Program-made: the position numbers and the translations under genes | The notes under the pieces: model-generated | What the model saw: the letters and a program-made list of their open reading frames with translations, nothing else | What the model was told of the DNA's origin: nothing | The model's database searches: none | In this document: one piece after another, positions 22,790-30,857 of the stretch | Layout of the letters: each line of letters starts with the position of its first letter | Numbering within the stretch: position 1 is the first letter of the stretch | Assembly: GCA_910587795.1 (NCBI GenBank) | Contig: CAJUNH010000009.1 | Coordinates: forward strand, 1-58,914 | DNA: 58,914 bases | Source: an uncultured Christensenellaceae bacterium | GTDB taxonomy: Bacteria; Bacillota; Clostridia; Christensenellales; CAG-314 | Reading direction: 5' to 3'

Positions 22790-22960
22790 ATGGCAAGAAA
22801 AAAATTAATACAAAGTACTCGCCCGTATTCAAGTTGTCTGTTATACAGGATATGCGTGAACACGGACTTGGATATAATGAAACTGCTCGTAAGTATTGGA
22901 GCGGACAGCCGTCAAGCAGATATATTCATAGTGTTAGACTATGGAAGCACACTTTTTCGC
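22790..22960 (+). pseudogene. Frameshifted IS3-type transposase OrfA remnant
   Basis: The ATG at 22790 opens MARKKLIQSTRPYSS, then the homology moves to another frame: LSVIQDMREHGLGYNETARK and, further on, YIHSVRLW. This is the pattern of the helix-turn-helix OrfA of IS3/IS150-like elements, with a frameshift near 22834 and small losses after residue 40. No OrfB and no clear terminal repeats are seen. The remnant runs into the 3' end of the DHH gene. Confidence 0.5.
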
Positions 22961-22982
22961 TTTACGTTTTTTTACTTAAACT

Positions 22983-23969
22983 CTACATCCAGCCTTTATT
23001 GTTCGCTTTGTATTCCGCAACCATTTTGTCTGCGTCGGCAAGCATAGGCGCAATTTCCTCGGGCTTGTGCAATGTGGCGCCGCAGGTAAACTGATGTCCG
23101 CCTCCGCCGTACTTTTCCGCAAGTTTGTTTATTTCCATAAAGCGGCTGCGCAGTCTTACGCGTATTGTTCCGTCCGGCATATCTATAAACGCCAGTTGGG
23201 ATATGCAGCCTTTTATTCCTTTTAAAAAGCTTATCGCTTCGCAAGCCTGTTCGCTTGTCAGTTTAAACTTGCGCTGCATAGCATTGTCTACGTATAAGTG
23301 TACAACGCCGTGTTCGGTAACTTCCATTTTTTTATAAACGTAAGCCTGAAATTTAAGAAAGTCAAAGTCCTCTAAATAGAGGTGCGAATATAATGTTTCG
23401 GTATCTACGCCTTGGTCCAGCATAAGCCCTGCCAGCCGCATAGTTTCGCCTGTTGTGGCTTCGTAGCGGAAGCGTCCGCTGTCCGTTACCATTCCGCAAA
23501 AAATGTACGTTGCGGCAAGCGTATCTATTTTTAATTCGTCGGCAAAAACGCTGTAAAAGTAAGCAATCATTTCGCATGCGGAAGAACGTCTGTCCTCTAT
23601 CCAGCATAGGTTTCCGTAGGGCTTAATGTCGATGTGGTGGTCTATTTTAATAATTTCCTTTGCATAGGTATAGTAGTCGTTAGACATACGGTCTGCCGTT
23701 GCGGTATCGATTACTATAAGCAAAGAGTCCTTGTACAGTTCCGGAGCGATAGGTTCTTCTTCCGGACCGAAAAAAGACAAGTATTCGCTGCCGTCTTTGG
23801 TTTGCAAGTAAACTTCCTTTTCGGGAAAGGTAAGTTTGATAATGCGCGCAAATCCGCGGGTCGAGCCGATTGCGTCTCCGTCGGGACGGACGTGACGCGT
23901 AATAATAATACGTCCGTACTGTTTAATCTTGTCTAAAATCTGTCGCATAATTGTAAGTTGTTCTGTCAT
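22983..23969 (-). CDS. DHH-family phosphoesterase (NrnA-like), paralog 1
   Basis: This 328-residue enzyme has a DHH domain (RPDGDAIGS near 26-34, DTATADR, IDHH near 120) and a C-terminal DHHA1 domain ending in GGGGHQFTCGA. NrnA-type members degrade short oligoribonucleotides and 3'-phosphoadenosine 5'-phosphate with Mn2+; some cleave cyclic dinucleotides. It is the last gene of the metG operon, 33 bases after a second DHH gene. The start at 23969 follows AGAGGAAA. The two paralogs differ enough in sequence to have separate roles. Which one carries which activity cannot be told. Confidence 0.88.
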   Translation of the reverse strand: MTEQLTIMRQILDKIKQYGRIIITRHVRPDGDAIGSTRGFARIIKLTFPEKEVYLQTKDGSEYLSFFGPEEEPIAPELYKDSLLIVIDTATADRMSNDYYTYAKEIIKIDHHIDIKPYGNLCWIEDRRSSACEMIAYFYSVFADELKIDTLAATYIFCGMVTDSGRFRYEATTGETMRLAGLMLDQGVDTETLYSHLYLEDFDFLKFQAYVYKKMEVTEHGVVHLYVDNAMQRKFKLTSEQACEAISFLKGIKGCISQLAFIDMPDGTIRVRLRSRFMEINKLAEKYGGGGHQFTCGATLHKPEEIAPMLADADKMVAEYKANNKGWM

Positions 23970-24002
23970 AATATATTTCCTCTTGTTTTATTTAACAAAT
24001 TT

Positions 24003-24935
24003 TTAAGCTTGCAAATTATCCAAATCTTCAAGCATTTTCATTGCGGTGTCCAAACTGTCCACAGTTGCGCCGCTTGCTTTGGCATGTCCTCCTCCGCCGT
24101 ATTTTGTGGCGACGGGGTTGATATTGTAAGTTTTACTGCGCAATTCGCACAAAACGCCTTTGTCCGTTTCGGTAAAGTTTACCCAGGTATCTACTCCGCG
24201 TATATCGCTCATTACTCCCACCATACCGCGCGATACGGTAAATTCGTCCGCGCCGCACTCGTCAAGTTCGTCTTTTGCAGTAATGATGTACCCGACGTTA
24301 TTTTTTGTAAACTTAATCTTTTGTACGTATTTGGCGCGCAGCAAAATCATCTCAAAGTCGTCCGCATACAAATCGGCGTAAATTTCGTTCGTATCGAAAT
24401 CCTGTTCGCGCAGTATCGACGCTAAGCGGAAAGTACGCGCGTTCGTAGCGTCGTAGCGGAAACGTCCGCTGTCCGTTACCATACCCGTAAATAACGACTT
24501 TGCCGCTAAGCGGTTGAATTTCAATCCCGTTTGATATGCAAAATCGGTAATAAGTCCGCAGCAGCTTTCGTAAGACGTATCCACAATGTCTACGTCGGCA
24601 ATTTTTTCGCAAAAGATGTGGTGATCGAATCGCAAAGTTGCTTTTGCGCGCATATAACGATCGTCGGAAATCATTGTGCGTACCGACGTATCGAGTATAA
24701 TAGCCAAAGCGCCGTTATAAATCTCGTCGGCAACGTTATCGGGAGTCCAACCTTCCATAAAGGCGTAGCGTTTAGTTTCGTCCCCTACGATGTATACCGT
24801 TTTGTCGGGAAAGTTGTGCCGAATAAGCTCGCGCATTCCTACCTGACTGCCTATTGCGTCGCCGTCGGGGTTGCCGTGGCGGTGTATTATTACAGTATCG
24901 TATTGTTGAATAAGTTTCAGTGCTTCGTTAAACAT
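24003..24935 (-). CDS. DHH-family phosphoesterase (NrnA-like), paralog 2
   Basis: This 310-residue member has the same two domains as its neighbour: GNPDGDAIGS, DTSVRTM, FDHH, and GGGGHAKASGAT at the C-terminus. All metal ligands are kept. It probably hydrolyses nano-RNA, pAp or linear dinucleotides in the cytoplasm. The start at 24935 follows AAGAGGTAAAT. The pair looks like an old tandem duplication within the operon. A c-di-GMP protein at 56168 makes pGpG breakdown a reasonable extra role, but this is inference. Confidence 0.88.
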   Translation of the reverse strand: MFNEALKLIQQYDTVIIHRHGNPDGDAIGSQVGMRELIRHNFPDKTVYIVGDETKRYAFMEGWTPDNVADEIYNGALAIILDTSVRTMISDDRYMRAKATLRFDHHIFCEKIADVDIVDTSYESCCGLITDFAYQTGLKFNRLAAKSLFTGMVTDSGRFRYDATNARTFRLASILREQDFDTNEIYADLYADDFEMILLRAKYVQKIKFTKNNVGYIITAKDELDECGADEFTVSRGMVGVMSDIRGVDTWVNFTETDKGVLCELRSKTYNINPVATKYGGGGHAKASGATVDSLDTAMKMLEDLDNLQA

Positions 24936-24963
24936 ATTTACCTCTTGCGTTTAATTTGTATGT

Positions 24964-25614
24964 TCAGTTGTTTGTTTCGGCGTGTTGCCGAGCTTGTATT
25001 AGTGAAAAATCACAGCCGCAGTAGTGTTGGCGGTATAATCCGTACAAGTTGCTAAGTCTAATGCTTTCGCCGTAACCGTTACGCTTTTTAAAATCGGCAT
25101 ACAGCCATTTTAAACAGTCGCTTTGCAAAGACTTTCCTATTTCGTTAAGCAAGACGCTGTTTTTGTACGGTGATACGGAAAGCGTGGTGCCGAACAAATC
25201 AAAGCCGTTGTCCTGTGCGTACCGTGCCGTATCGGCAAGCCGCAGTTTAAAACATTCGGTACACCGTGCGCCCCCTTCAGGCTGCGTTTCCAAACCTTTT
25301 GCAATACTGTAGTACCGTTGAGCGTCTATCGGGCGAACTGCAAGTTTAAGCGGTGTAATTGGCTGAGTTGCAAACTCCACTTTGTTTACTATATCCGTCA
25401 GTTTAGCCAATTCTCCTAACCGTTTTTCCCATTCCGCCCTGTCTGTTATATTATCGTTAGCGTAATAAAGCGTTACGTCATAATAGGGCAGCACCTGCGT
25501 TAAACAGTATGCGGAGCAGGGCGCACAGCAAGCGTGCAGCAGTAGTTTCTGCGGAAAATTTAAATCTGCTTTATCGGTGTTTTTTTTAAATAAAACGTCG
25601 TAATTGATATTCAT
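24964..25614 (-). CDS. queH: Epoxyqueuosine reductase QueH
   Basis: QueH reduces epoxyqueuosine to queuosine in tRNA, the last step of queuosine synthesis, with an iron-sulfur cluster in place of the QueG cobalamin system. The cysteine ligands are visible: HACCAPCS near the N-terminus, ARCTECFKLRL in the middle and YCGCDFS at the C-terminus. The ATG at 25614 gives 216 residues, the usual length. An upstream in-frame extension to 25746 overlaps the radical SAM gene, is Arg/Cys-rich and is not homologous. The start is six bases from the radical SAM stop codon; the ribosome site is weak. Confidence 0.92.
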   Translation of the reverse strand: MNINYDVLFKKNTDKADLNFPQKLLLHACCAPCSAYCLTQVLPYYDVTLYYANDNITDRAEWEKRLGELAKLTDIVNKVEFATQPITPLKLAVRPIDAQRYYSIAKGLETQPEGGARCTECFKLRLADTARYAQDNGFDLFGTTLSVSPYKNSVLLNEIGKSLQSDCLKWLYADFKKRNGYGESIRLSNLYGLYRQHYCGCDFSLIQARQHAETNN

Positions 25615-25619
25615 ACCGA

Positions 25620-26213
25620 TTATTTTTTGACACGTATGCGCAGCGGTATTTGCAGTTTGTCGGCAAGCTTTTGACATTCGGCAACGTCCGTTTGTCCTAT
25701 GCTGTCCACAACGGAAAACACAACGTTTCCTCCGCGCTGTTTGCAAAGTTTGGCAAATTCTATAAGTTCGTCAAACGCTTTTTCTCCGTAACGGCTATGG
25801 CAGTGCTGTTGGTATTTTGCGGCGGTACATTCGTTTAACGAAACGTTTATTACGTCGCAGCTTGTAACAATCACGTCGGTAACGTCGCCGTTATGTATAA
25901 GGTTTGCCTGACCGTTGGTATTGATACGCGTAGTTTTGTCTATGCAGTGCAGATAACTTGCCACTTCGTCCAGAGTTTCCAAATTATACGTCGGTTCGCC
26001 GTATCCGCAAAAAACGATTTCGTTATCGTAATCGTCCAAGTTTTGAGGAAGCTGCGCTATAACGTCCTCAACCGTCGGTTCTTCGTCAATCCATAAAACA
26101 GTGCCGTCCATATCTTTATGATCGCGGCGTATGCAAAAGTCGCAGCTGTTACTGCAGCGGTTTGTAAGATTAATATATATTTTGTTGTTAAGTATGTAAA
26201 CGTAATTGTTCAT
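25620..26213 (-). CDS. TatD-associated radical SAM protein
   Basis: This 197-residue protein holds the radical SAM cluster motif CSNSCDFC near residue 20 and GYGEP at about 92, matching the family seen almost only beside tatD genes. It lacks extra cluster-binding domains. Its substrate is unknown. The ATG overlaps the tatD stop codon by four bases (ATGA), so the two proteins are translationally coupled, in line with the family's conserved linkage. Confidence 0.9.
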   Translation of the reverse strand: MNNYVYILNNKIYINLTNRCSNSCDFCIRRDHKDMDGTVLWIDEEPTVEDVIAQLPQNLDDYDNEIVFCGYGEPTYNLETLDEVASYLHCIDKTTRINTNGQANLIHNGDVTDVIVTSCDVINVSLNECTAAKYQQHCHSRYGEKAFDELIEFAKLCKQRGGNVVFSVVDSIGQTDVAECQKLADKLQIPLRIRVKK

Positions 26214-26980
26214 CTTTTTATCCTCGTAAACAGGCGCAGCGTATTGTCCCGTATCTGCCGTTCGGTTTCCTCAACGGCTTTGCCGTATACCTGCGCGATT
26301 TTGGCAACGATTAGCGGAATATTGTAGGGCGTGTTAACCGTCCCGCGCAGCGGCACGGGAGCCATATACGGACTGTCCGTTTCGCTTAAAATGCGGTCAA
26401 AAGGTACGGATAATAATACGTCTTCCTTTTTTGCGTTTTTAAAAGTTATTGCTCCGCCGAATGCGAAATAATGTCCGTATCTCGCGGCTTGTTTTGCAAA
26501 TTCCGCGCTGCCCGAATAGCAGTGCCACAAAACGCCGTTGTTTAAATATCTTTTTTGAGCGGTCAAAATATCCCATGCGTCGCCGTATGCGTCGCGTATG
26601 TGCAGAGTTATAGGCAGACCCAATTTGTCGGCAATTTCTATTTGTTCGGCAAATACGTCCCGCTGTGTTGCGCGTTCGCTTAGGTCATAGTAGTAATCCA
26701 ACCCGATTTCGCCCACCGCAACAACCTTGTCGTTTTGCGCAAGTTGAGCCATTAAATCGCGGAAACCGTCATCAAACTCACTGCTGTCGTGCGGGTGCAT
26801 GCCTATCGTTGCGTATACGTCGCGGTAAGCGTTTGCAAGGTTTACGCCGTCTTTCATAGAAGCAAGATTGCAGCTGTTGTTGATTACGAATTCTATGCCG
26901 TGCCGTTTAAATCCTCGTATTATTTCGTCTGATTTATCGCGCAGTTTTTCGTCGTCTAGGTGTAAATGAGAGTCTATCAT
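26210..26980 (-). CDS. TatD-family metal-dependent hydrolase
   Basis: This TIM-barrel hydrolase has 256 residues and the TatD metal ligands: DSHLHLD at the N-terminus, GEIGLDYYYD, LHIRDA, HCYSGS and SETDSPY. TatD proteins are 3'-5' exonucleases or deoxyribonucleases, and some remove D-amino acids from tRNA. The start is two bases past the metG stop codon. The fixed order metG-tatD is common in Bacillota. Confidence 0.95.
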   Translation of the reverse strand: MIDSHLHLDDEKLRDKSDEIIRGFKRHGIEFVINNSCNLASMKDGVNLANAYRDVYATIGMHPHDSSEFDDGFRDLMAQLAQNDKVVAVGEIGLDYYYDLSERATQRDVFAEQIEIADKLGLPITLHIRDAYGDAWDILTAQKRYLNNGVLWHCYSGSAEFAKQAARYGHYFAFGGAITFKNAKKEDVLLSVPFDRILSETDSPYMAPVPLRGTVNTPYNIPLIVAKIAQVYGKAVEETERQIRDNTLRLFTRIKR

Positions 26981-26981
26981 A

Positions 26982-28910
26982 CTAGCGTACTGCCTTACCG
27001 CTGTCCACGTCGGACTCGGGTGTTACAAATACAACCTTGCCGTCGGCGTCGGCGCACAGTATCATACCGTTGCTTTCCACTCCGCGGATTTTGGCGGGTT
27101 TAAGATTTTTAACCAAAACAACGGTTTTGCCTATCATATACTCGGGCGAGTAGTGTTGGGCAATACCGCTTACCACCTGACGTACTTCGCCTCCTACCTG
27201 TAATTTAAATACAAGCAGCTTATCGCTTTTTGCAACTTTTTCGCAGCTGAGAACTTTTGCCGTTACCAGTTTAACTTTTGCAAAGTCGGTTATTTCTATC
27301 TGTTCGTCGGCAGAGGTATTATTTTTTTGCTCGTCGGAGGCTTGTTTTGCGGCGATTTCGTCAAGAAGCTTTAATTCCTTTTCGACGTCTATGCGGTTAA
27401 ACAGATTTTCGCCTTTTGTAACTTTTGTCCCCGCTTTTGTTCCGCCGAATTTTACAACGCCGTCAAAATTGTCGGGAGATTTTATGCCTAGTTTATCAAA
27501 AATAACGTTTGACGTACGGGTTATAAACGGTTTAAGCAGCGTGGCGGCAAAACGGATACATTCCGTCAAAACGTACATTACCGTTGCCAAACGTTCTTTG
27601 TCGCCTTGTTTGTTTAACGTCCAAGGGGTTGTTTCATCTATATACTTGTTTGCGCGCTGTACAATCTTAAATATATCCGTCAGCGCGTCGGGCGCAGACA
27701 ATGCCTCCATATCCGCGCGCACCTTTTCCAAAGCGGATTCGCACAGTAAAATTATTTCTTTGTCCAAATCGATGTATGCGTTAGGCGCGGGAACAGTGCC
27801 GTCAAAGTACTGCGTAACCATTGCGGCAGTGCGGCTGACAAGATTGCCCAAATCGTTTACCAAGTCGGCGTTAGTGCGCACAAGCAAAGCTTCGTTTGTG
27901 TAATTTCCGTCGCTGCCGAAGGGGATTTCGCGCAATAAAAAGTATCGTATGGGGTCGACGCCGTAGCGATCCACCAAAAAGAACGGGTCTACAACGTTGC
28001 CCTTGCTTTTGCTCATTTTGTCGTCGCCGAACAGTAACCAACCGTGTCCGTAAACTTTTTTAGGCAGAGGTAAATCCAAAGCCATTAGTATAGCCGGCCA
28101 AATAATTGTATGGAAACGTACAATTTCCTTGCCTACCATGTGCAGATCCGCAGGCCAGTATTTGTCAAAATTTTTGCAGTCGGGCTGTAAATATCCCAAT
28201 GCGGTAATATAGTTTGTCAATGCGTCTATCCACACGTATGCTACGTGCTTTTGATCGAACGGCAGTTTTACGCCCCAGTCGAAGGTAGTGCGCGATATGC
28301 ACAAGTCTTTAAGCCCCGGTTTAATAAAATTGTTTATCATCTCGTTCATACGCGATTTGGGACTGATAAACTCGGGATTTTCTTCGTAAAATTTAATAAG
28401 TCTGTCCTGATACTTAGACAAACGGAAAAAGTAGCTTTCTTCTTTTTGTTTTGTAACTTCCCGTCCGCAGTCGGGACATTTGCCGTCTTTAAGTTGGTTT
28501 TCCGTCCAGTATGCTTCGCAGGGAGTGCAGTAAAGCCCTTCGTATTGCGACTTGTATATGTCTCCGCTTGCAAGCAGTTTTTCGTACACTTTTTGCACCG
28601 TTAATTCGTGATAGCCGTCGGTAGTACGGATAAACTTGTCGTAACTTATGTCTAACGTTTTCCATAACGCTACTATTTGGTCGTACAGCCTGTCCACAAA
28701 CTGTTTGGGCGTAACCCCCGCTTTTTCGGCGCGCTGCTGTACCTTTTGACCGTGTTCGTCGGTGCCCGTAAGATAAAACACATCGTAGCCGTCCATACGT
28801 TTAAAGCGAGCAATAGCGTCGCATATAACCGTTGTATAGCAATGTCCTAAGTGAAAATTTCCGCTGGAATAATATATCGGCGTAGTTATGTAATAAGGTT
28901 TTTTTGCCAT
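26982..28910 (-). CDS. metG: Methionyl-tRNA synthetase
   Basis: MetG charges methionine onto initiator and elongator tRNA-Met. HLGH (the HIGH motif) stands near residue 20, a Zn-binding CTPC...CPDC knuckle at about 127-145, and KMSKS in DDKMSKSKGN near 300. The last 100 residues are a Trbp111/EMAP-like tRNA-binding domain (KVLSCEKVAKSDKL), which dimerises the enzyme. The start is the ATG at 28910 because AAGGAGG lies five bases upstream; an earlier in-frame ATG has none. That gives 642 residues. It heads a six-gene operon. Confidence 0.97.
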   Translation of the reverse strand: MAKKPYYITTPIYYSSGNFHLGHCYTTVICDAIARFKRMDGYDVFYLTGTDEHGQKVQQRAEKAGVTPKQFVDRLYDQIVALWKTLDISYDKFIRTTDGYHELTVQKVYEKLLASGDIYKSQYEGLYCTPCEAYWTENQLKDGKCPDCGREVTKQKEESYFFRLSKYQDRLIKFYEENPEFISPKSRMNEMINNFIKPGLKDLCISRTTFDWGVKLPFDQKHVAYVWIDALTNYITALGYLQPDCKNFDKYWPADLHMVGKEIVRFHTIIWPAILMALDLPLPKKVYGHGWLLFGDDKMSKSKGNVVDPFFLVDRYGVDPIRYFLLREIPFGSDGNYTNEALLVRTNADLVNDLGNLVSRTAAMVTQYFDGTVPAPNAYIDLDKEIILLCESALEKVRADMEALSAPDALTDIFKIVQRANKYIDETTPWTLNKQGDKERLATVMYVLTECIRFAATLLKPFITRTSNVIFDKLGIKSPDNFDGVVKFGGTKAGTKVTKGENLFNRIDVEKELKLLDEIAAKQASDEQKNNTSADEQIEITDFAKVKLVTAKVLSCEKVAKSDKLLVFKLQVGGEVRQVVSGIAQHYSPEYMIGKTVVLVKNLKPAKIRGVESNGMILCADADGKVVFVTPESDVDSGKAVR

Positions 28911-29037
28911 ATTGTCCTCCTTAGCCATTTTCGGCGCTTGCAATTACAGCGGAATCATACCGCTAAATTACTGCAAACTCCGTTACTATTATGGCTTTGC
29001 GCTGCTAACATAACAGCGTATAATAACGTTAATCTTT

Positions 29038-29066
29038 ATTTTAACATTTTATAGCTGTTTTGTAAA
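29038..29066 (-). promoter_or_regulatory. metG: metG promoter
   Basis: On the minus strand TTTACA (29061-29066) and TAAAAT (29038-29043) are 17 bases apart, each one base from consensus. Confidence 0.65.
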
Positions 29067-29086
29067 CAACTTGCAGGCTTTGCCGC

Positions 29087-29188
29087 AAAAAGAAAAGCCG
29101 AATAAGAGTTTATAAAATTTCAATACTAATACAAATGTATCCGCAGGCGGACCCGACGGAAAATATTAAAAACAGTTTGTTATTCGGC
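29087..29188 (-). terminator. Long-range hairpin with T run, orphan
   Basis: On the minus strand GCCGAATAA (29180-29188) pairs with TTATTCGGC (29097-29105), followed by TTTTCTTTTT. The 74 bases between contain TCCGC-AG-GCGGA (29140-29151). It ends about 20 bases before the metG -35 box, with no gene upstream on that strand: spmA lies on the other strand. It may end a small RNA. Confidence 0.4.
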
Positions 29189-29406
29189 AGGCTTAAAACC
29201 GTAATTCGTATTGTAACTGAAAAAAATATAAATATTCGATTTTAACCTTAAAGCACTCGCAAAAATCGATAAATCTAAAAAAAAAACAAAAAAAAGCCGT
29301 TACGTTTGCGATACTTAAAAAACAGCTCAATATAAACAGAATACCTTTTATAATACAAAAAAGTATTTTGCGTAATTATTAGCAAATATTTTAAATAAAT
29401 TATTGT

Positions 29407-29976
29407 ATGAATATCGTTTGGACTATTATTACAGTATCGGCAATAGTTGCGCTGACGTATATAAACCCGCAAAGCGTGCTTACCGTTTGTTTGGACAGCA
29501 GTTCGCAGGCGTTAAAAACGGCGCTTGAGCTTACCGCGGTATATTGTTTATGGCTGGGATTGTTTAAAGTGGCGGAGGAATGCCGTTTAGTGGAAAAGCT
29601 ATCCAAACTTCTTAAACCGTTAAACAAAAAACTATACGGAAATATTTCTGCCGCGGCGGCAAACTACGTATCGCTTAATCTTGCCTCTAATATGCTGGGC
29701 ATAGGCAATGCCGCAACGCCGTCGGCAATTTCCGCTATCAAGGAAATGGAACACGATACTGTATTATCCCGTGCGGGCGCAATGCTGTTTGTTGTAAACG
29801 CCACCAGCGTGCAGCTTGTGCCCACAACCGTTATCGGCTTGCGCGCGTCTATGGGTTCGGCAAGCCCCGCCGATATATTGCTGCCTAATCTTCTGTCCAC
29901 TTTTATCACTTCGGTTGTAGGTATCGCGCTTGTATTTGTTGCTTACGGAAAACCGAAAGAAAAGCAGCTGATATAA
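29407..29976 (+). CDS. spmA: Spore maturation protein A
   Basis: SpmA is a nucleoside-recognition (Gate) domain membrane protein needed, with SpmB, for proper core dehydration and heat resistance of spores. The 189-residue sequence has the family blocks VYCLWLGLFKVAE, NLASNMLGIGNAATP and AISAIKEME, and several membrane helices. The ATG at 29407 has no strong ribosome site in its AT-rich leader, so expression may be weak or the start slightly different. spmB follows ten bases after the stop codon. Confidence 0.93.
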   Translation: MNIVWTIITVSAIVALTYINPQSVLTVCLDSSSQALKTALELTAVYCLWLGLFKVAEECRLVEKLSKLLKPLNKKLYGNISAAAANYVSLNLASNMLGIGNAATPSAISAIKEMEHDTVLSRAGAMLFVVNATSVQLVPTTVIGLRASMGSASPADILLPNLLSTFITSVVGIALVFVAYGKPKEKQLI

Positions 29977-29986
29977 AGGAGTTTTT

Positions 29987-30490
29987 TTGAACTACATCGT
30001 CCCCGTATTGTTAATAGCCGTACTTGTTTACGGTCTTATAAAAAAAGTAAACGTTTACGACAGTTTTGTACTGGGAGCAAAACAGTCGTTTGATTTATCC
30101 TTGTCTGTTTTTCCTTACCTTGCAGCAATGTTTATTATGGTAAACTGTTTGCACGAAAGCGGATTGGATACTCATATTATCCGTTTTATTTATCCGCCGT
30201 TTCAGTTGGTGGGCGTACCTTGCGAGGTAGTGCAATTAATGCTGCTGCGGCCGTTTAGCGGAAGCGGAAGTTTGGCGCTGTTAACCGACGTGTACAGCCA
30301 GTACGGAGTAGACAGTTACGTCGGGCGGTGCGCGTCGGTAATAATGGGTAGCAGCGAAACGGTCTTTTACGTTGCAAGCGTTTACTTTGCAGGTACAAAG
30401 GTTAAACGTACGGGGATGGCTATTCCCATAGCGTTATTCTGCAATTTGCTGGGAGGGGTTGCCGCTTGTCTGCTGTGCAGGATAATGTAG
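29987..30490 (+). CDS. spmB: Spore maturation protein B
   Basis: SpmB, the partner of SpmA, is a 167-residue membrane protein of the same Gate domain family. Visible blocks are LRPFSGSGSLALLTDV and IMGSSETVFYVASVYF, both hallmarks. The start is a TTG at 29987 with AAGGAG eight bases upstream. The order spmA-spmB is the same as in Bacillus and Clostridium and supports an endospore-forming host. Confidence 0.94.
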   Translation: MNYIVPVLLIAVLVYGLIKKVNVYDSFVLGAKQSFDLSLSVFPYLAAMFIMVNCLHESGLDTHIIRFIYPPFQLVGVPCEVVQLMLLRPFSGSGSLALLTDVYSQYGVDSYVGRCASVIMGSSETVFYVASVYFAGTKVKRTGMAIPIALFCNLLGGVAACLLCRIM

Positions 30491-30857
30491 AAAATTTTAT
30501 GCCGTTATGTTTTTGCGCGTTTTAAATCAAACACTCAAAATATTATTAAGGATTAATAATTATGCATTAAATTAAGTTTAACGAAATCCGTTCGGTTTCG
30601 TTACATCGTATAACGCTTATGGGCGACTATTTTGTGTAAGCGTTATTTGTGTACGCAAACCAACTTTACAAAAGCTATCATAAATCGCCACAAAATAGCA
30701 AAAGCCTTTGTATTAGACGTAGTAACCTATTTGTACTGTACGGTTAGTCCGCGCTAAATTTATTTTGTTAGCAAAAAGTAAAAATATCACACCGTTTAAA
30801 ACTTTTGCACAAACCTTACAGTATTTATTACCGTATGTCTAATCACGGGAGGACTGT
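30491..30857. other. spmB-spoIIE intergenic region
   Basis: Two hairpins follow spmB: AACGAAA/TTTCGTT (30580-30602) and ATAACGCTTA/TAAGCGTTAT (30610-30646), both perfect; one probably ends the spm transcript. GTTACATCGTATAACG at 30600 faintly resembles the core of the dispersed repeat. No gene is seen, and no promoter for spoIIE could be assigned. Confidence 0.5.

Larger units (their letters stand above)
28911..29406. other. Divergent metG-spmA intergenic region
   Basis: It contains the metG promoter, a leader of about 120 bases with a small AGCGG/CCGCT hairpin, and a separate minus-strand hairpin with a T run (29087-29188). There is no T-box sequence or SAM riboswitch that can be recognised. 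No clear spmA promoter is seen. Confidence 0.5.

Noticed and set aside
28911..29200. T-box or SAM riboswitch in front of metG
   Set aside because: No T-box sequence, specifier stem or SAM aptamer core can be recognised; a standard promoter sits about 130 bases before the gene.
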